Notes under the pieces: model-generated
What the model was told of the DNA's origin: nothing
Seen by the model: only the letters and a program-made list of their open reading frames with translations
Database searches by the model: none
DNA from: Aurifilum marmelostoma
Lineage: Eukaryota; Ascomycota; Sordariomycetes; Diaporthales; Cryphonectriaceae
Direction of reading: 5' to 3'
DNA: 64,000 nt
Assembly: GCA_027559495.1 (NCBI GenBank)
Contig: JAMXSV010000026.1
Coordinates: 1,984,001 to 2,048,000, forward strand
Program-made: the position numbers and the translations under genes
Shown here: one piece after another, positions 13,601-23,079 of the stretch
Layout: every line of letters starts with the position of its first letter
Position numbering within the stretch: position 1 is the first letter of the stretch

Positions 13601-14133
13601 AGATATGATGGGTAATCCAGTGCAACTATGACCTGGGGACCCACGGGGGGGCCCCTCCCCACCCCTTCCTAGCCAACAACAGAGAAAAGGAAGAAGAGAA
13701 AGTAGCATAGATACACGCCCCCCCCCCCCTCCTCTCTCTTCTTCCTTCTCCCCACACACACCTCCTTATCTTACAACCATCGGTGCTACGCTGCACCGTC
13801 CTCCCGTCTGCCGGCGTCATCGTGACTTCTAGAAGGCTTCTCGAAAATGAAAAGAAGAGAGGGGGAAGAAGAAGAAAAAAAAAGAGGGGGCGGGTGAGGG
13901 AAGGGGTTCTCCTTTCGGCCAACGGATGACGGAGAGAATGAAAAGCGGATCTCCCAACCCTCCCCTCCTGCAAACCTACTCAACTGCCTAGGCCGGAATG
14001 GCTTTGCTTGTGGGCAGGGCAGTGCGCAACGGGCTCGAGACGCGCCCTGAGATATGCGTCCTCGCGGCTTCTATCACACTTCTGTTGCCTCGGAGGGGCG
14101 GGAATTTGGTAGAGGGGGGGGGGTTGCTCTTGT

Positions 14134-14136
<3 letters not shown>

Positions 14137-14174
<38 letters not shown>
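14137..14174. repeat. (TG)19 microsatellite
   Basis: Nineteen perfect TG units form an alternating purine-pyrimidine tract able to adopt Z-DNA. It lies in gene-free DNA. Confidence 0.95.
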
Positions 14175-14176
<2 letters not shown>

Positions 14177-16047
14177 GCATGCAGGAGTCTCGGGGCGCTA
14201 GAAGCGGCAGAAGGAGATGAAGAAGGGTGAGGGGGCAGAGGAACAAGGGGATGAGGATAGAGGAGGAGGAGACAGAGAGCCGACTGCGCTTGAATGCGAT
14301 GTGTGTGCACACATGGGAAAGTGAGAGAGAGAGAGAGGGTGTGGATGGCTCGATGGGCTACGGGAGGAGAATGACTAGCACGGGCTCTACACTATCGCCT
14401 GAGGTCCGTCCTCCGGTCTCCGCCTGTTGGTTGCTGAGTGATAAGGCTGGCTGGCCGGGAGCTGGGAGGGTCGTTGACTTGAGTGTCCTTGATTTCCTGC
14501 GTATATACATTCTCATCTTTTATTATTGTCAACAAAGTCATAATTAATGCTACAGAGTTACACTCATACTGCAGGCAAGAAGGGTTGAGACAAGCCCAAA
14601 GGCCTAGCTTCAGAGATAGAGACAGAAGGAAAGAGACAAGATAGACTGGAGGGGGAGGGGGGAGACGGTCCATCATCATGCGTGCTGTCTCCCCCACCGT
14701 CAGGATCATGGAGACTTGATCGCCAAGAATACTACTCACCCAGCGCCACCCCACGAAAAGAGTGTGCTTCTAGAAATTCCCAAAAGACATCGCCGCAGAT
14801 CAGGCCATCAGGATCGAAGGGGGTTAGGGAGGAGAGGGCGAGCCAAGCGCCCGACGTCAGAGAGCGCTTCGAGAAGGAAAGAAAACAAAACAACGGAGGA
14901 GATGGCCCCCCAGAGTCCCGTCCCTTGGCCGCCCGACGTCGGAAAGTCGGAGGTTTCGAACTCGCAGGCAATCTCCATCATGACCACCTTTTCTGTCTGC
15001 AGAAGAGTCAGGGACTTTTTCCGACGCGGACGAATCTGGTGTTGGATCTCCGACTGGACGGGGGCAGCATGGGATGCCCAGCCACAGGAGGGGAGGAGGA
15101 AGAAGAGAGGGAGAGAAGGCGGGGGGCCGGAAGAACAAGAAGAGCAAGATCAATAGATTAGCGAGTGGGTTAATTAGTGACTACCAGGTACCCTCATACA
15201 ATGAAACGCCCCTCCAAATAAACCCCCTCGGTCGAACCATCCCATGCCTGGGGGCAGGTCATCACCTGCTGTGTGGCGTAGCTCGTTTTTCTCTCTAAGG
15301 CTGGGCCTGCATCCTCCTTTCTTGCGTTTTCCACCACCGGTATCCGCTCAGGTCCCCACTTGTGCGGTAGATGTCGAGGCCGGCCGTGGTCCGCGGGACG
15401 CCGTCTGGGGTGGGGGTCACAAGGGGAGCCTCCTCCTTGCTTTTACCGCTTGGTGTGGGCTTGTTTATTCACACCTTGTGAAGAGGTGCGTAAGTATTGT
15501 GCCTGATGAGAATTGCTCAGGGGAAGTTTCTGTGAGTAGCTTTTACTATGTGGTTATGTAGAGTGGGCTGAAGGGAAGACTAATTATAGTGTGCAAGATC
15601 GACAACATTCAAATAGATGATGGGTGAATACATCAAGTGACCAACTTGAATGGAAGATCTTAATTAATGTGGGAAGAGTCATCTTGGTCCCTGAGTGATA
15701 TCACAATGACAGCATCCATAGCAGTCAATTCTCACTTTTTGGATGTAATAGAATATCTGGCTGTGAAATGTGATACTCCTGTCTGAATGTGTGACTAGGT
15801 TCAGGTGTTAGATGCTTGAGTGCTCTTGGATGTAATGGAGTATTCTTGTATTGTGCATGTAGTCCCATTGCTGCTGATGCATGTGGATGATGGTCTTGTA
15901 AAAGAGAAGTCTCACAGAATATCAATCAAGCACAGTTCACTCAAATGGAACAACAACTACAAGACCTAGGCCTGGTTCAAAGTTAGAAAAGTACTCTCAA
16001 GAACAACAGAAATCATCCCAATCCCAATAAAAGACATCCCATCTCCT

Positions 16048-18028
16048 TCAACTCACCGTCGAGGACACATGTGACTGATAGCTCGCCCTCCTCGCCCTCC
16101 TCTCCTCCTCATCATAGCTCGACTCGCTCATGAACGGGCTGCGCGCCCTGATGGCAGGCCCCTTGAACAAGAGCACCACGGGGATCACGCTCATGGCCAC
16201 CCCGACGAACCCCAGCAGCGAGCCCGCCCAGCCGAAACCGAGGTTGGCAAACAGGGGCTGCGCCGCCAGGGGGAGGAAGGCCCCAAAGGTGTTCCGCCCG
16301 AGGCTGGCCGCCGAGAGGGCCGAGGCGGCGTACCTCTCGTAGGCGTCGGTCAGGTAGTTGACGACGCCCAGGTAGATGCTGTAGATGCCCACGCCCACGC
16401 AGGCGATGCCGCACGTCGGCACGATCCAGTGGACGCCCGCGCGGCACGCCCAGCCGTACCAGAACAGGCCCGCCGCGAAGAGCAGCGAGCCCGGCACGGC
16501 AAAGTACAGCCTGGCCTCGGGGATGGGCTTCCCGGGCCTCTCCCTGTTGCGGCGGCCCGACCTCAGGTACGCCCGGTCCTGGACCGGGTTGACGAGCGTG
16601 GCGACGACGGCGCCGGCGCTGATGGCGAGCTGGACCAGGCCCGTCTGCAGCGTGTCGAAGCCGTAGGCGCCCGAGAAGGTCTGCACCACGGAGCTGAAGA
16701 AGAGGAACAGCACCCCCCAGGCGAAGGACACCCACAGCGTGAAGAAGATGACCACGGGCTCGGTGGTGAGCATCCTCGACGGCCGGGAGAAGGAGACGCG
16801 GAGGAGCCGCAGGATCGAGTCCCTGGCCAGCTCGCCCTCGGCGTAGACGGGCTTGCCCGTCTGCCTGCGCAGCCTCCTGGCGCGGCGGGCGAGGATCACG
16901 TCGCCGCGCGTCTCGCGCAGGACGAGCCAGAAGATGGGCATCAGCCCTGCGTTGTAGATGATCTGGACGTAGAAGACCCACCGCCAGGGATCCGTCTTTG
17001 GGATCTGGACGATGACGCTGCCGACAAAGGGCCCCAGGGCGATGCCGGCGACCGAGGTGAAGCCGAACAGGGACATTGGGAGGGAGCGGGCCCTGTCGCC
17101 TCTCCATACGTCTGCGATGCTGCCGCCGACGATGTTGATGCTGACTGATGAGGCGCCTCCTCCGAACTGGGATGAAGACAGTTATCTGTTAGCAGGAGGT
17201 CGATATTTGAGAACACGTCTCAACGTACAAAACGAGTTACCACAATGGTGGCATAGTTTTGCGCAAAAGCAGAGCCAAAGAGAAAGGCCACAAAGATGAT
17301 GTAGGCTCCAAAATACCTAAGGTTAGTTACAAATTGTCAGTATCAGTCAGTTCTGGTGATATCTCCAAGAGCCTCCTCATCTGAACCAATCACAGTAATT
17401 ACTTACCCAGGCATCCTCCCCTTGGATTCCGTCAAGGGCACAAACACAAGTGGCCACAGCGCAGCCCCCATGTTCCACGAGACCGTCGCCCAGATGGTAT
17501 CGTCAAAGGGGCTGCTGAGCACACCAAACTGGCTGCTGACGTACGACGACCCGGCCCCGTAGCTCCCAGCGGGGAGCCCCGTCAGGATGGACACGAAGCA
17601 GATGGTCACGGTGAGCACCCATTTGTACCAAGAGGGCCAGTTGAAGGGGTTGTCCGGGTCGTCCGGGCCGCTCCAGCCGTGGATGATCTTGCCGTCCTCG
17701 GTGACCTTCTCGGCGCCGGGCACGCCCTCTGCCTGGTGGCCTCGCTGAGATGACGGGTGTGTCATTGTCCTCCTGCCTGTGCTCTCTGCTGTTGTCGGCC
17801 TGGTGGTGCTGTCATCTGACCATGCGGACCGGAGGGCCAGGTCTGTTGAGGATGGGATGAGGTTTTAAGTCAGACAGCCAGCCTCACACAAGACGAGATG
17901 CAGGATCAGGGACAACAAAAAAGAAGAAAAGATGGGGATCGCTTTCGATCATGATGAAATAATTTACCGGGCCCTAGAGACGGACGATGTCCGATGTGGT
18001 CTTGCTTCTCCACGTCCTGATCGGCCAT
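16048..18028 (-). CDS. MFS transporter, DHA1 drug/polyamine antiporter type
   Basis: Plasma-membrane proton-coupled exporter of the major facilitator superfamily. Four exons are read: 18028..17968, 17842..17407, 17316..17241 and 17166..16048, giving about 563 residues. Introns are 125, 90 and 74 nt, all GT-AG. The first 20 codons (starting MADQDVEKQD) join in frame to a Ser/Thr-rich cytosolic tail, then the DHA1-typical GPDDPDNPFNWP before the first membrane helix. The DHA1 signature GGGASSVSINIVGG and a DVWRGDRARS loop follow. The long central loop is basic (RRARRLRRQTGK). About 12 hydrophobic segments are visible. The C-terminus is Arg/Ser-rich. Family resemblance is to TPO/FLR-type multidrug exporters; the substrate is unknown. 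An internal ATG at 17765 is an alternative, shorter start. AT-rich DNA flanks the gene on both sides. Confidence 0.86.
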
Positions 18029-18716
18029 TGTTCGACTGCCAGGTTGCACTTGTCGGGCTCTGTTGAGTGGGTAGGGTAGCCCTCTCGAGCCAGCATGCCA
18101 GTCCAACGGTAGACTGCAGTAATATTATCTTGCTCAGGTGAAGCAGCAGAGTGAAGCTTCATCAGGAGCTGGTCCGTGAGGGCGACATGGGAAGGGCGAC
18201 GTCAGTCTCTGGCAACTAAGCTGCTGCTCCCGACTATTAACGGCACGCGCCATTTGGATTTAAAGTTTTGACTTTTTTTTTTTTTTTTTTTTTCCCCTGC
18301 TAAAGAGGGGATCCATAGTTGACAGAAACGGTAATTATGTCAAGAGAGTGTCAGAATCCGGCTGTGGCGGAGCGTTCTTTTTTTAGTCTGGAGAAAGTGA
18401 AGTCATCGATCCTGAGTCGTAATAATTAATCACACCAAGTTAAGTAATTTATTGGGGTTGTTGCGCCAAGGACACTCACTGCTGCTTTTAGAATTTCCTG
18501 TCTGTTCTTGGACTGAGGTGTTTTATTATTAGCTGGAAAAAGGGTAGAAAAATTGAATTTAATGTGTGAAAGCGGCAGACGTCATCGTAGGGACGCAATC
18601 CGCGTCATGTAAACTGTCTCACTTTGCAGAGGTGACCATATGAAGGGGTTTAATTGACCTGTCTAAGCCTGTTCTCAAAGCGTGGTGCCTCTACATGAGG
18701 CTCTTTGTTGTTGTGT

Positions 18717-18743
18717 TTATATATATAATATATATAATATATT
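18717..18743. repeat. Tandem ATATATAAT-like AT repeat
   Basis: Two to three copies of an ATATATAAT-type unit form a pure A/T stretch in the MFS-esterase intergenic region. Confidence 0.75.
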
Positions 18744-18812
18744 AAGAGTGTTTTGTGCGTCAAAGAGTGGCATCGTTATAAGGGGCATTACGATTGTTGT
18801 CATTGTGACAAA

Positions 18813-18832
18813 ACCCATAATTATTTATGGGT
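18813..18832. repeat. Short perfect inverted repeat
   Basis: Eight-base arms, ACCCATAA and TTATGGGT, are separated by four bases (TTAT). The repeat sits in AT-rich intergenic DNA and could be chance or a small terminator or hairpin element. Confidence 0.6.
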
Positions 18833-19338
18833 AATAGTGAAGTCAAAACACCATAGGCTCTTCGAATTGTTAGTAATTACTGTAACTTTACTTTCTTACT
18901 CATAGACTGAGCTTGACAATCTCGGAACCTTGAGATAATATCACACCTTTATGATACATACATTTGAGAGCGGAATTTGATTTAGATGCCTCTTAACTTC
19001 TTCTCATCTTGGAAAACACCAACAAACATAATTAGATCGACAATATACTGGATGCTGTTCTCTCAGTGGCTTACGTGAACTACCCTATTTACTTAAACGA
19101 AAACCGTGAGAAGTGAACGTTATGCTCTCGGACCATCTTTCACATCTGGGCACAGAAAACACAGCTGAATCTCGAGCACATGCAGAATGTCATGAGAAGC
19201 GTCATCACAATTCGTATATAACTATGTACAATCTCTCGAAAAAACAAAACTATATCCATCAGAACGTCTCGATCAGGGCGTGACAGGACAGCCGGCCAGC
19301 CAGACAGACAGACAGATCCAACCCGGCCCGCCCCATCT

Positions 19339-20923
19339 CTACAGGTTGGTCAGGGTGACGAACCACTCGGAGAACAGGGTGATCTGCTCGTCGTCGGCGA
19401 TGGGGATGGGCCCGAAGCCGTCGCCCAGCTCCTGGGTGACGTTGGACGAGCCGTCGACGTAGTCCCACTGGGCCAGGCCGTCGCCGTTGGGGTTGCCCGT
19501 CTTGATGAAGTTGACCCAGTAGGCGTTCATGATCTCGGCGATGGCGTAGTCCTCGGCCTCCCAGTCCCACTGCTTGTAGTAGAGGTTGTTCTGGGTGTAC
19601 TGGATCTCGCTCATGTGCGAGGCGCCGGCCGAGTTCCCGGGGGGGGATGTGGTCCCAGACGTAGGTGTAGACCTTGCTGGTCTCGTTGGCCTCGAACAGG
19701 GAGGCCCAGAAGTTGGTGCCGACCTTGGAGCGGTCCGTGTACTGGGCGTTCTCGGCCGCCGAGGCCGTCGCCGAGTCGTTGGCCGGGTAGGCGGCGAGGA
19801 AGCGGTCCACCCACTCGCCCGCGTAGGTCGAGTTGAGGTCCTCGAGGTACTCGTCGAGGGTGATGCTCAGGCCGTAGCTGGCGCCGCTCTCGTCGCGGGT
19901 GTTGCCCGTCAGGACGGGCACGTCGTGGGCGATGCCGTTCTTGAGGGTGTTGAGGTAGGTGTCGGGGATGGCGTAGTAGTCCAGCGTGGCCTTGAAGGTG
20001 GTGCTGGTGGTGCCGGGCTGCGAGGCGACGTCGAGGTCCTCGGCGGGCAGGGCGCGCAGGCAGGCCACGTCGGAGCAGTTGACCGAGGCCATCCAGCTGA
20101 GCGAGTACTCCTGCGTCGTCTCCAGGGTCTGGTAGCCCTCGGCGAGCGAGGTGGCCGAGGGGTCGTAGGGGTCCCGGACGCCCGACTGGATGATGGCGCC
20201 CACGATCTGGCCCTTGGTCAGCTCGCTGTTGAGGATGTGGTAGGTCGCCGCGGAGCCGGCGGACTGGCCCATGACGGTGATGTGGTCCGGGTCGCCACCA
20301 AAGGCGGCAATGTTGTCGCGGATCCACTGCAGGGCGCCGAACTGGTCCAGCATGGCCCAGTTGCCCGAGGTGTTGACGCCGGCGGAGGCGTACCGCTCCT
20401 CGGACAGCTCCGGGGTGACGATCCAGCCCGTCACGCCGTCGCGGTAGTTGTAGTTGACAAAGACGACGCCGGCATCGGCCATGCCGCCCCCGTCGAAGCG
20501 CGGGTCGGCGTTGGAGCCGCCGGCGGGATAGCTCCACATGACGACGGGCAGCCTGTCGTCGGTCGAGTTGGCCGCGCTCCAGACGTTGAGGTTGAGGCAG
20601 TTCTCGCTGGTGTTGGCGTACGTGGTGCCCGAGGACAGGCACGAGTCGCCAAACTCCTTGGCCTCGAGGGTGGTGTTCCAGGGCGTCACGGGCTGGGGCG
20701 GCCTGAAGCGGTTCTGGTAGGCCGTGTCGGCGCCGAAGGGGATGCCCTTCCAGACCGTCACGTCCTGCCAGTGCGTCAGGCTCATGTTGGCCGGGCTGCT
20801 GTTGAAGGCCGGGTAGCCCTGGACGGGGCCGTTGACCGTCTGGATCACCTGTTCATACAGGGCAGCCCTGACGGCCGGGACCAGGAGCGCCGACGCGCCG
20901 GCGGCCATGGTAGAGGACCGCAT
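19339..20923 (-). CDS. Secreted type-B carboxylesterase (frameshifted in this assembly)
   Basis: Alpha/beta-hydrolase of the carboxylesterase/cholinesterase family, probably hydrolysing esters outside the cell. It is one exon. An N-terminal signal peptide (about residues 1-20, cleavage near VRA-AL) and several N-x-S/T sites support secretion. Visible motifs are WKGIPFG, ENCLNLNVW (family EDCLxLNV), the nucleophile elbow GQSAGS with Ser221, and GNTRDES with the likely acid Glu. The catalytic His lies in GASHMSEIQY. A run of eight G at 19639-19646 puts this His and the last 90 or so residues out of frame. With seven, the protein is about 527 residues, normal for the family. Gln replaces the usual Glu in GESAG, and the oxyanion HGGG is replaced by SYPAGG, so activity may be divergent. 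The uncorrected frame would end at 19259. Confidence 0.85.
19639..19646 (-). other. Frameshifting G8 (coding-strand C8) run in the esterase
   Basis: The frame ending DHIPP and the frame beginning GNSAGASHMSE meet at this octamer. One base fewer joins them without loss. It lies directly before the catalytic His segment. Confidence 0.85.
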
Positions 20924-21061
20924 CTTGTGTGAGAGGTGTGTCAGGAAAGATGCGCAACCAAGAAGAAAGTAGAAAAGAGTGACTATTCTGGCCTCTGGAT
21001 GTGTCCAGGTTGGATCTCGTACCTACTTAGTCAGAGATATTGGGGGGGGGGGGAGGGCTGA

Positions 21062-21108
<47 letters not shown>
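21062..21108. repeat. Compound (AT)11-(TG)13 microsatellite
   Basis: An AT run of about 22 bases passes directly into a TG run of about 25 bases. It lies 140 bases upstream of the esterase start, so probably within its promoter. Confidence 0.9.
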
Positions 21109-21110
<2 letters not shown>

Positions 21111-21989
21111 TAGTACACATAGTATACATAGTATACATGGTTATACTTACTCGATTATATTCTAATCTAACCGTAAAAGTACAAACAGAGGCCCTCTTTT
21201 CTTCCGAAACTTGGAAGAAGAAAAAACCTGGGTCCAGGCCTACGCGTAAGCTCGTTAATATTGCCGTCCACAATGACGCCCATCAAAATCCCAAACAAGA
21301 AAAAGATCACTGGCAGCAAAGGAAAAAGAAAGAGAAAAACCGACCCGTCGCCTTCCCGTCCTTTCTCTCGCTTGCAACCTTGAAAGAACCCCCCCTCTTG
21401 TTGTGGTCCCCACTGCCCCTGTTCATATCCGGAGCGGCCCACCCTCTTCCCATCCCTTGACAGCCGCGACAAGGTCCAGTGGAGAAGGGTTGGCTGGTGC
21501 ATACGTAACTCTTGTGAGGAGCGAAGTAACTCCTATAGGTAGGTAGGCGGGCGCAGCAGGAAGAATCAAATCCGAAGCTATCTGCGAAGTTGGCCCGGCG
21601 GGGTCCCGCTTGTCACTCCACTCGCCCGCCTCAAGTAGCATTCCTAGTCCCACGGCAGTAGGTTGTCAACGGTTTTGTTGTGAAGTAAGCTTTTCATTCT
21701 TTTTCTGGCCGGCCATTCACTTCCGACTCCTCGCAGGAGCAGCCAAGATGCATCAAAAAGCCTTGCATCTCAGACGTATGATTCTGTGGCGCTTGAGGAG
21801 CACCTGATGGGCTGCTAATTTCTATGGAATGACCATATAAGGTTTTGTAGTACGACTACTAGGATGTTTTGTCTGTTTCGAGAGCACGTCATGTGGCAGA
21901 GACATTTCATCCATCGTATAATAGTAGCATGGATATACATGCTGCACGGTATGCACAGGGGGTTGGGGGTCCATAATACCCATCCCCCG

Positions 21990-22025
<36 letters not shown>
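21990..22025. repeat. A36 homopolymer
   Basis: Thirty-six consecutive A form the longest single-base run in the window. It could be the poly-A tail of a retroposed element, but no coding remnant or target duplication is seen beside it. Confidence 0.9.
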
Positions 22026-22028
<3 letters not shown>

Positions 22029-22456
22029 AAAGGGATGAACCACCCATCTCGCCACCCGACTGAATCAAAACAATCGAATAAACAGATGAAGGACCCCCGG
22101 TTCATGGGAGGCCGCGTACCCTTGAAATCCTTCGAGAGGCATCTGCTTGAAACCCATGCGGGGATTATCGGCAGCAAGACCCGTGTGGGCGACTCTTCCA
22201 GATCTCCTTTTCCCCTTTTTTTCCTCCCAATGTTTCTGCGTGTGGCGAGACCTTGACAGACCAAAAATCCGCATCCCTGGTGTCATTTACGCTACAATGC
22301 TACGGCACTATGCTACTCTCCAAAGCAGTGAATATCCGCACATCGGTTCACACCTCGGACATAGCGGAACCAGCCCTACCAAGGCGCCCAAGAAAAGGGG
22401 GGGCGAGGTCGGCAACAGATCTGAGGAATTCCTTTCTCCAATTGAGCCCTTAGATC

Positions 22457-22458
<2 letters not shown>

Positions 22459-22510
<52 letters not shown>
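22459..22510. repeat. (TC)26 microsatellite
   Basis: Twenty-six perfect TC units form a 52-base polypyrimidine tract with mirror symmetry, capable of triplex (H-DNA) formation. Confidence 0.95.
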
Positions 22511-22513
<3 letters not shown>

Positions 22514-23079
22514 CCTCCTGTAGTGTGCTTAAAAGTCCCATTACCCATGGCACTTTTTTTTTAAGATTTTTGTGGGGGAAGGAGAGAAGAGGGGCGGGGA
22601 GGGGCGTCCCGTTTTCGACGAGTATAGTGTGCTATGTAGAATATACCATGGGGCTGTTTACAAGGTTCATTGCCGTGGATAAGATTTTAGTCAGGTCCTT
22701 ATGCTGTGCCGTCAAGGTGTGGATGGCTCATCTCCGGATTCTCGTCCTGCTGTGCTTTTTCGGCCATCACGTTCTTCTGGATTGTTGTGGTGTTTGTGTC
22801 GAGAAACCTGTCGAGATGCCACATGCACAGTCCTTGGACAACACATGTAGATCCGACCTTTGATTGTAATGTTTGAGAAACTCCAGTGTTGACGTCGAGC
22901 ATGCTGGTTTGCTAACGTGTCACTATCAGAAATATTATCATCTGCTGCTCAGTCTCTCTGGAGTGTGAACCATACCTGATGGATACGCCGCACTCTTACG
23001 CCAGATTAGAGATATAGCTGATGAGTGCGCCGCACACAGCATCCCTTGATCCAATTTCTGGGCGACTGTCTGTCGGCGC

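Larger units (their letters stand above)
9728..16047. other. Gene-free, microsatellite-rich region
   Basis: About 6.3 kb lies between the regulator's stop and the MFS gene. No open frame here has a recognisable domain or coding-like composition; the longest (10718..11650) crosses poly-T and poly-G runs. The stretch is dense in CA, GT, GA and poly-G/C repeats. From about 15550 the DNA becomes distinctly more AT-rich. The region could hold the 3' UTR, non-coding transcripts or decayed DNA. Confidence 0.6.
18029..19338. other. AT-rich intergenic region
   Basis: This is about 1.3 kb without a gene between the MFS start and the esterase stop. It holds a T21 run (18273-18293), a tandem AT-rich motif (18717-18743) and a short perfect inverted repeat (18813-18832). 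It must include the MFS promoter, but no specific site is recognisable. Confidence 0.55.
20924..23079. other. Intergenic region with TA/TG, A36 and TC26 repeats
   Basis: About 2.2 kb lies between the esterase start and the HET gene stop, without a recognisable gene. It contains a compound (TA)n(TG)n repeat next to the esterase promoter, an A36 run and a (TC)26 run. Short open frames here have no family resemblance. Confidence 0.6.

Noticed and set aside
12560..14180. Cluster of CA/GT repeats considered as a CRISPR-like array
   Set aside because: These are simple dinucleotide microsatellites without unique spacers; the genome is fungal.
16429..17148. 239-codon plus-strand frame opposite the MFS gene
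   Set aside because: It is an Arg/Gly/Asp-rich shadow of a GC-rich membrane-protein exon.
19339..20923. Calling the esterase a pseudogene
   Set aside because: The only lesion is a plus-one in a G8 run, the same artefact-like pattern seen in three other genes, one of them TRA1.
16048..20923. MFS transporter plus esterase as a secondary-metabolite cluster
   Set aside because: No synthase, P450, methyltransferase or pathway regulator lies nearby; adjacency alone is weak.
19586..20932. 448-codon open frame on the plus strand opposite the esterase
   Set aside because: It is the antisense shadow of a GC-rich coding exon; composition is Val/Gly/Arg-rich with no domain, while the minus strand has clear esterase motifs.
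21990..22025. A36 run considered as the tail of a LINE-type insertion
   Set aside because: No reverse transcriptase remnant or target-site duplication is visible on either side.
22147..22863. 238-codon plus-strand frame between the esterase and HET genes
   Set aside because: It passes through the (TC)26 repeat as a Ser/Leu run and resembles no family.
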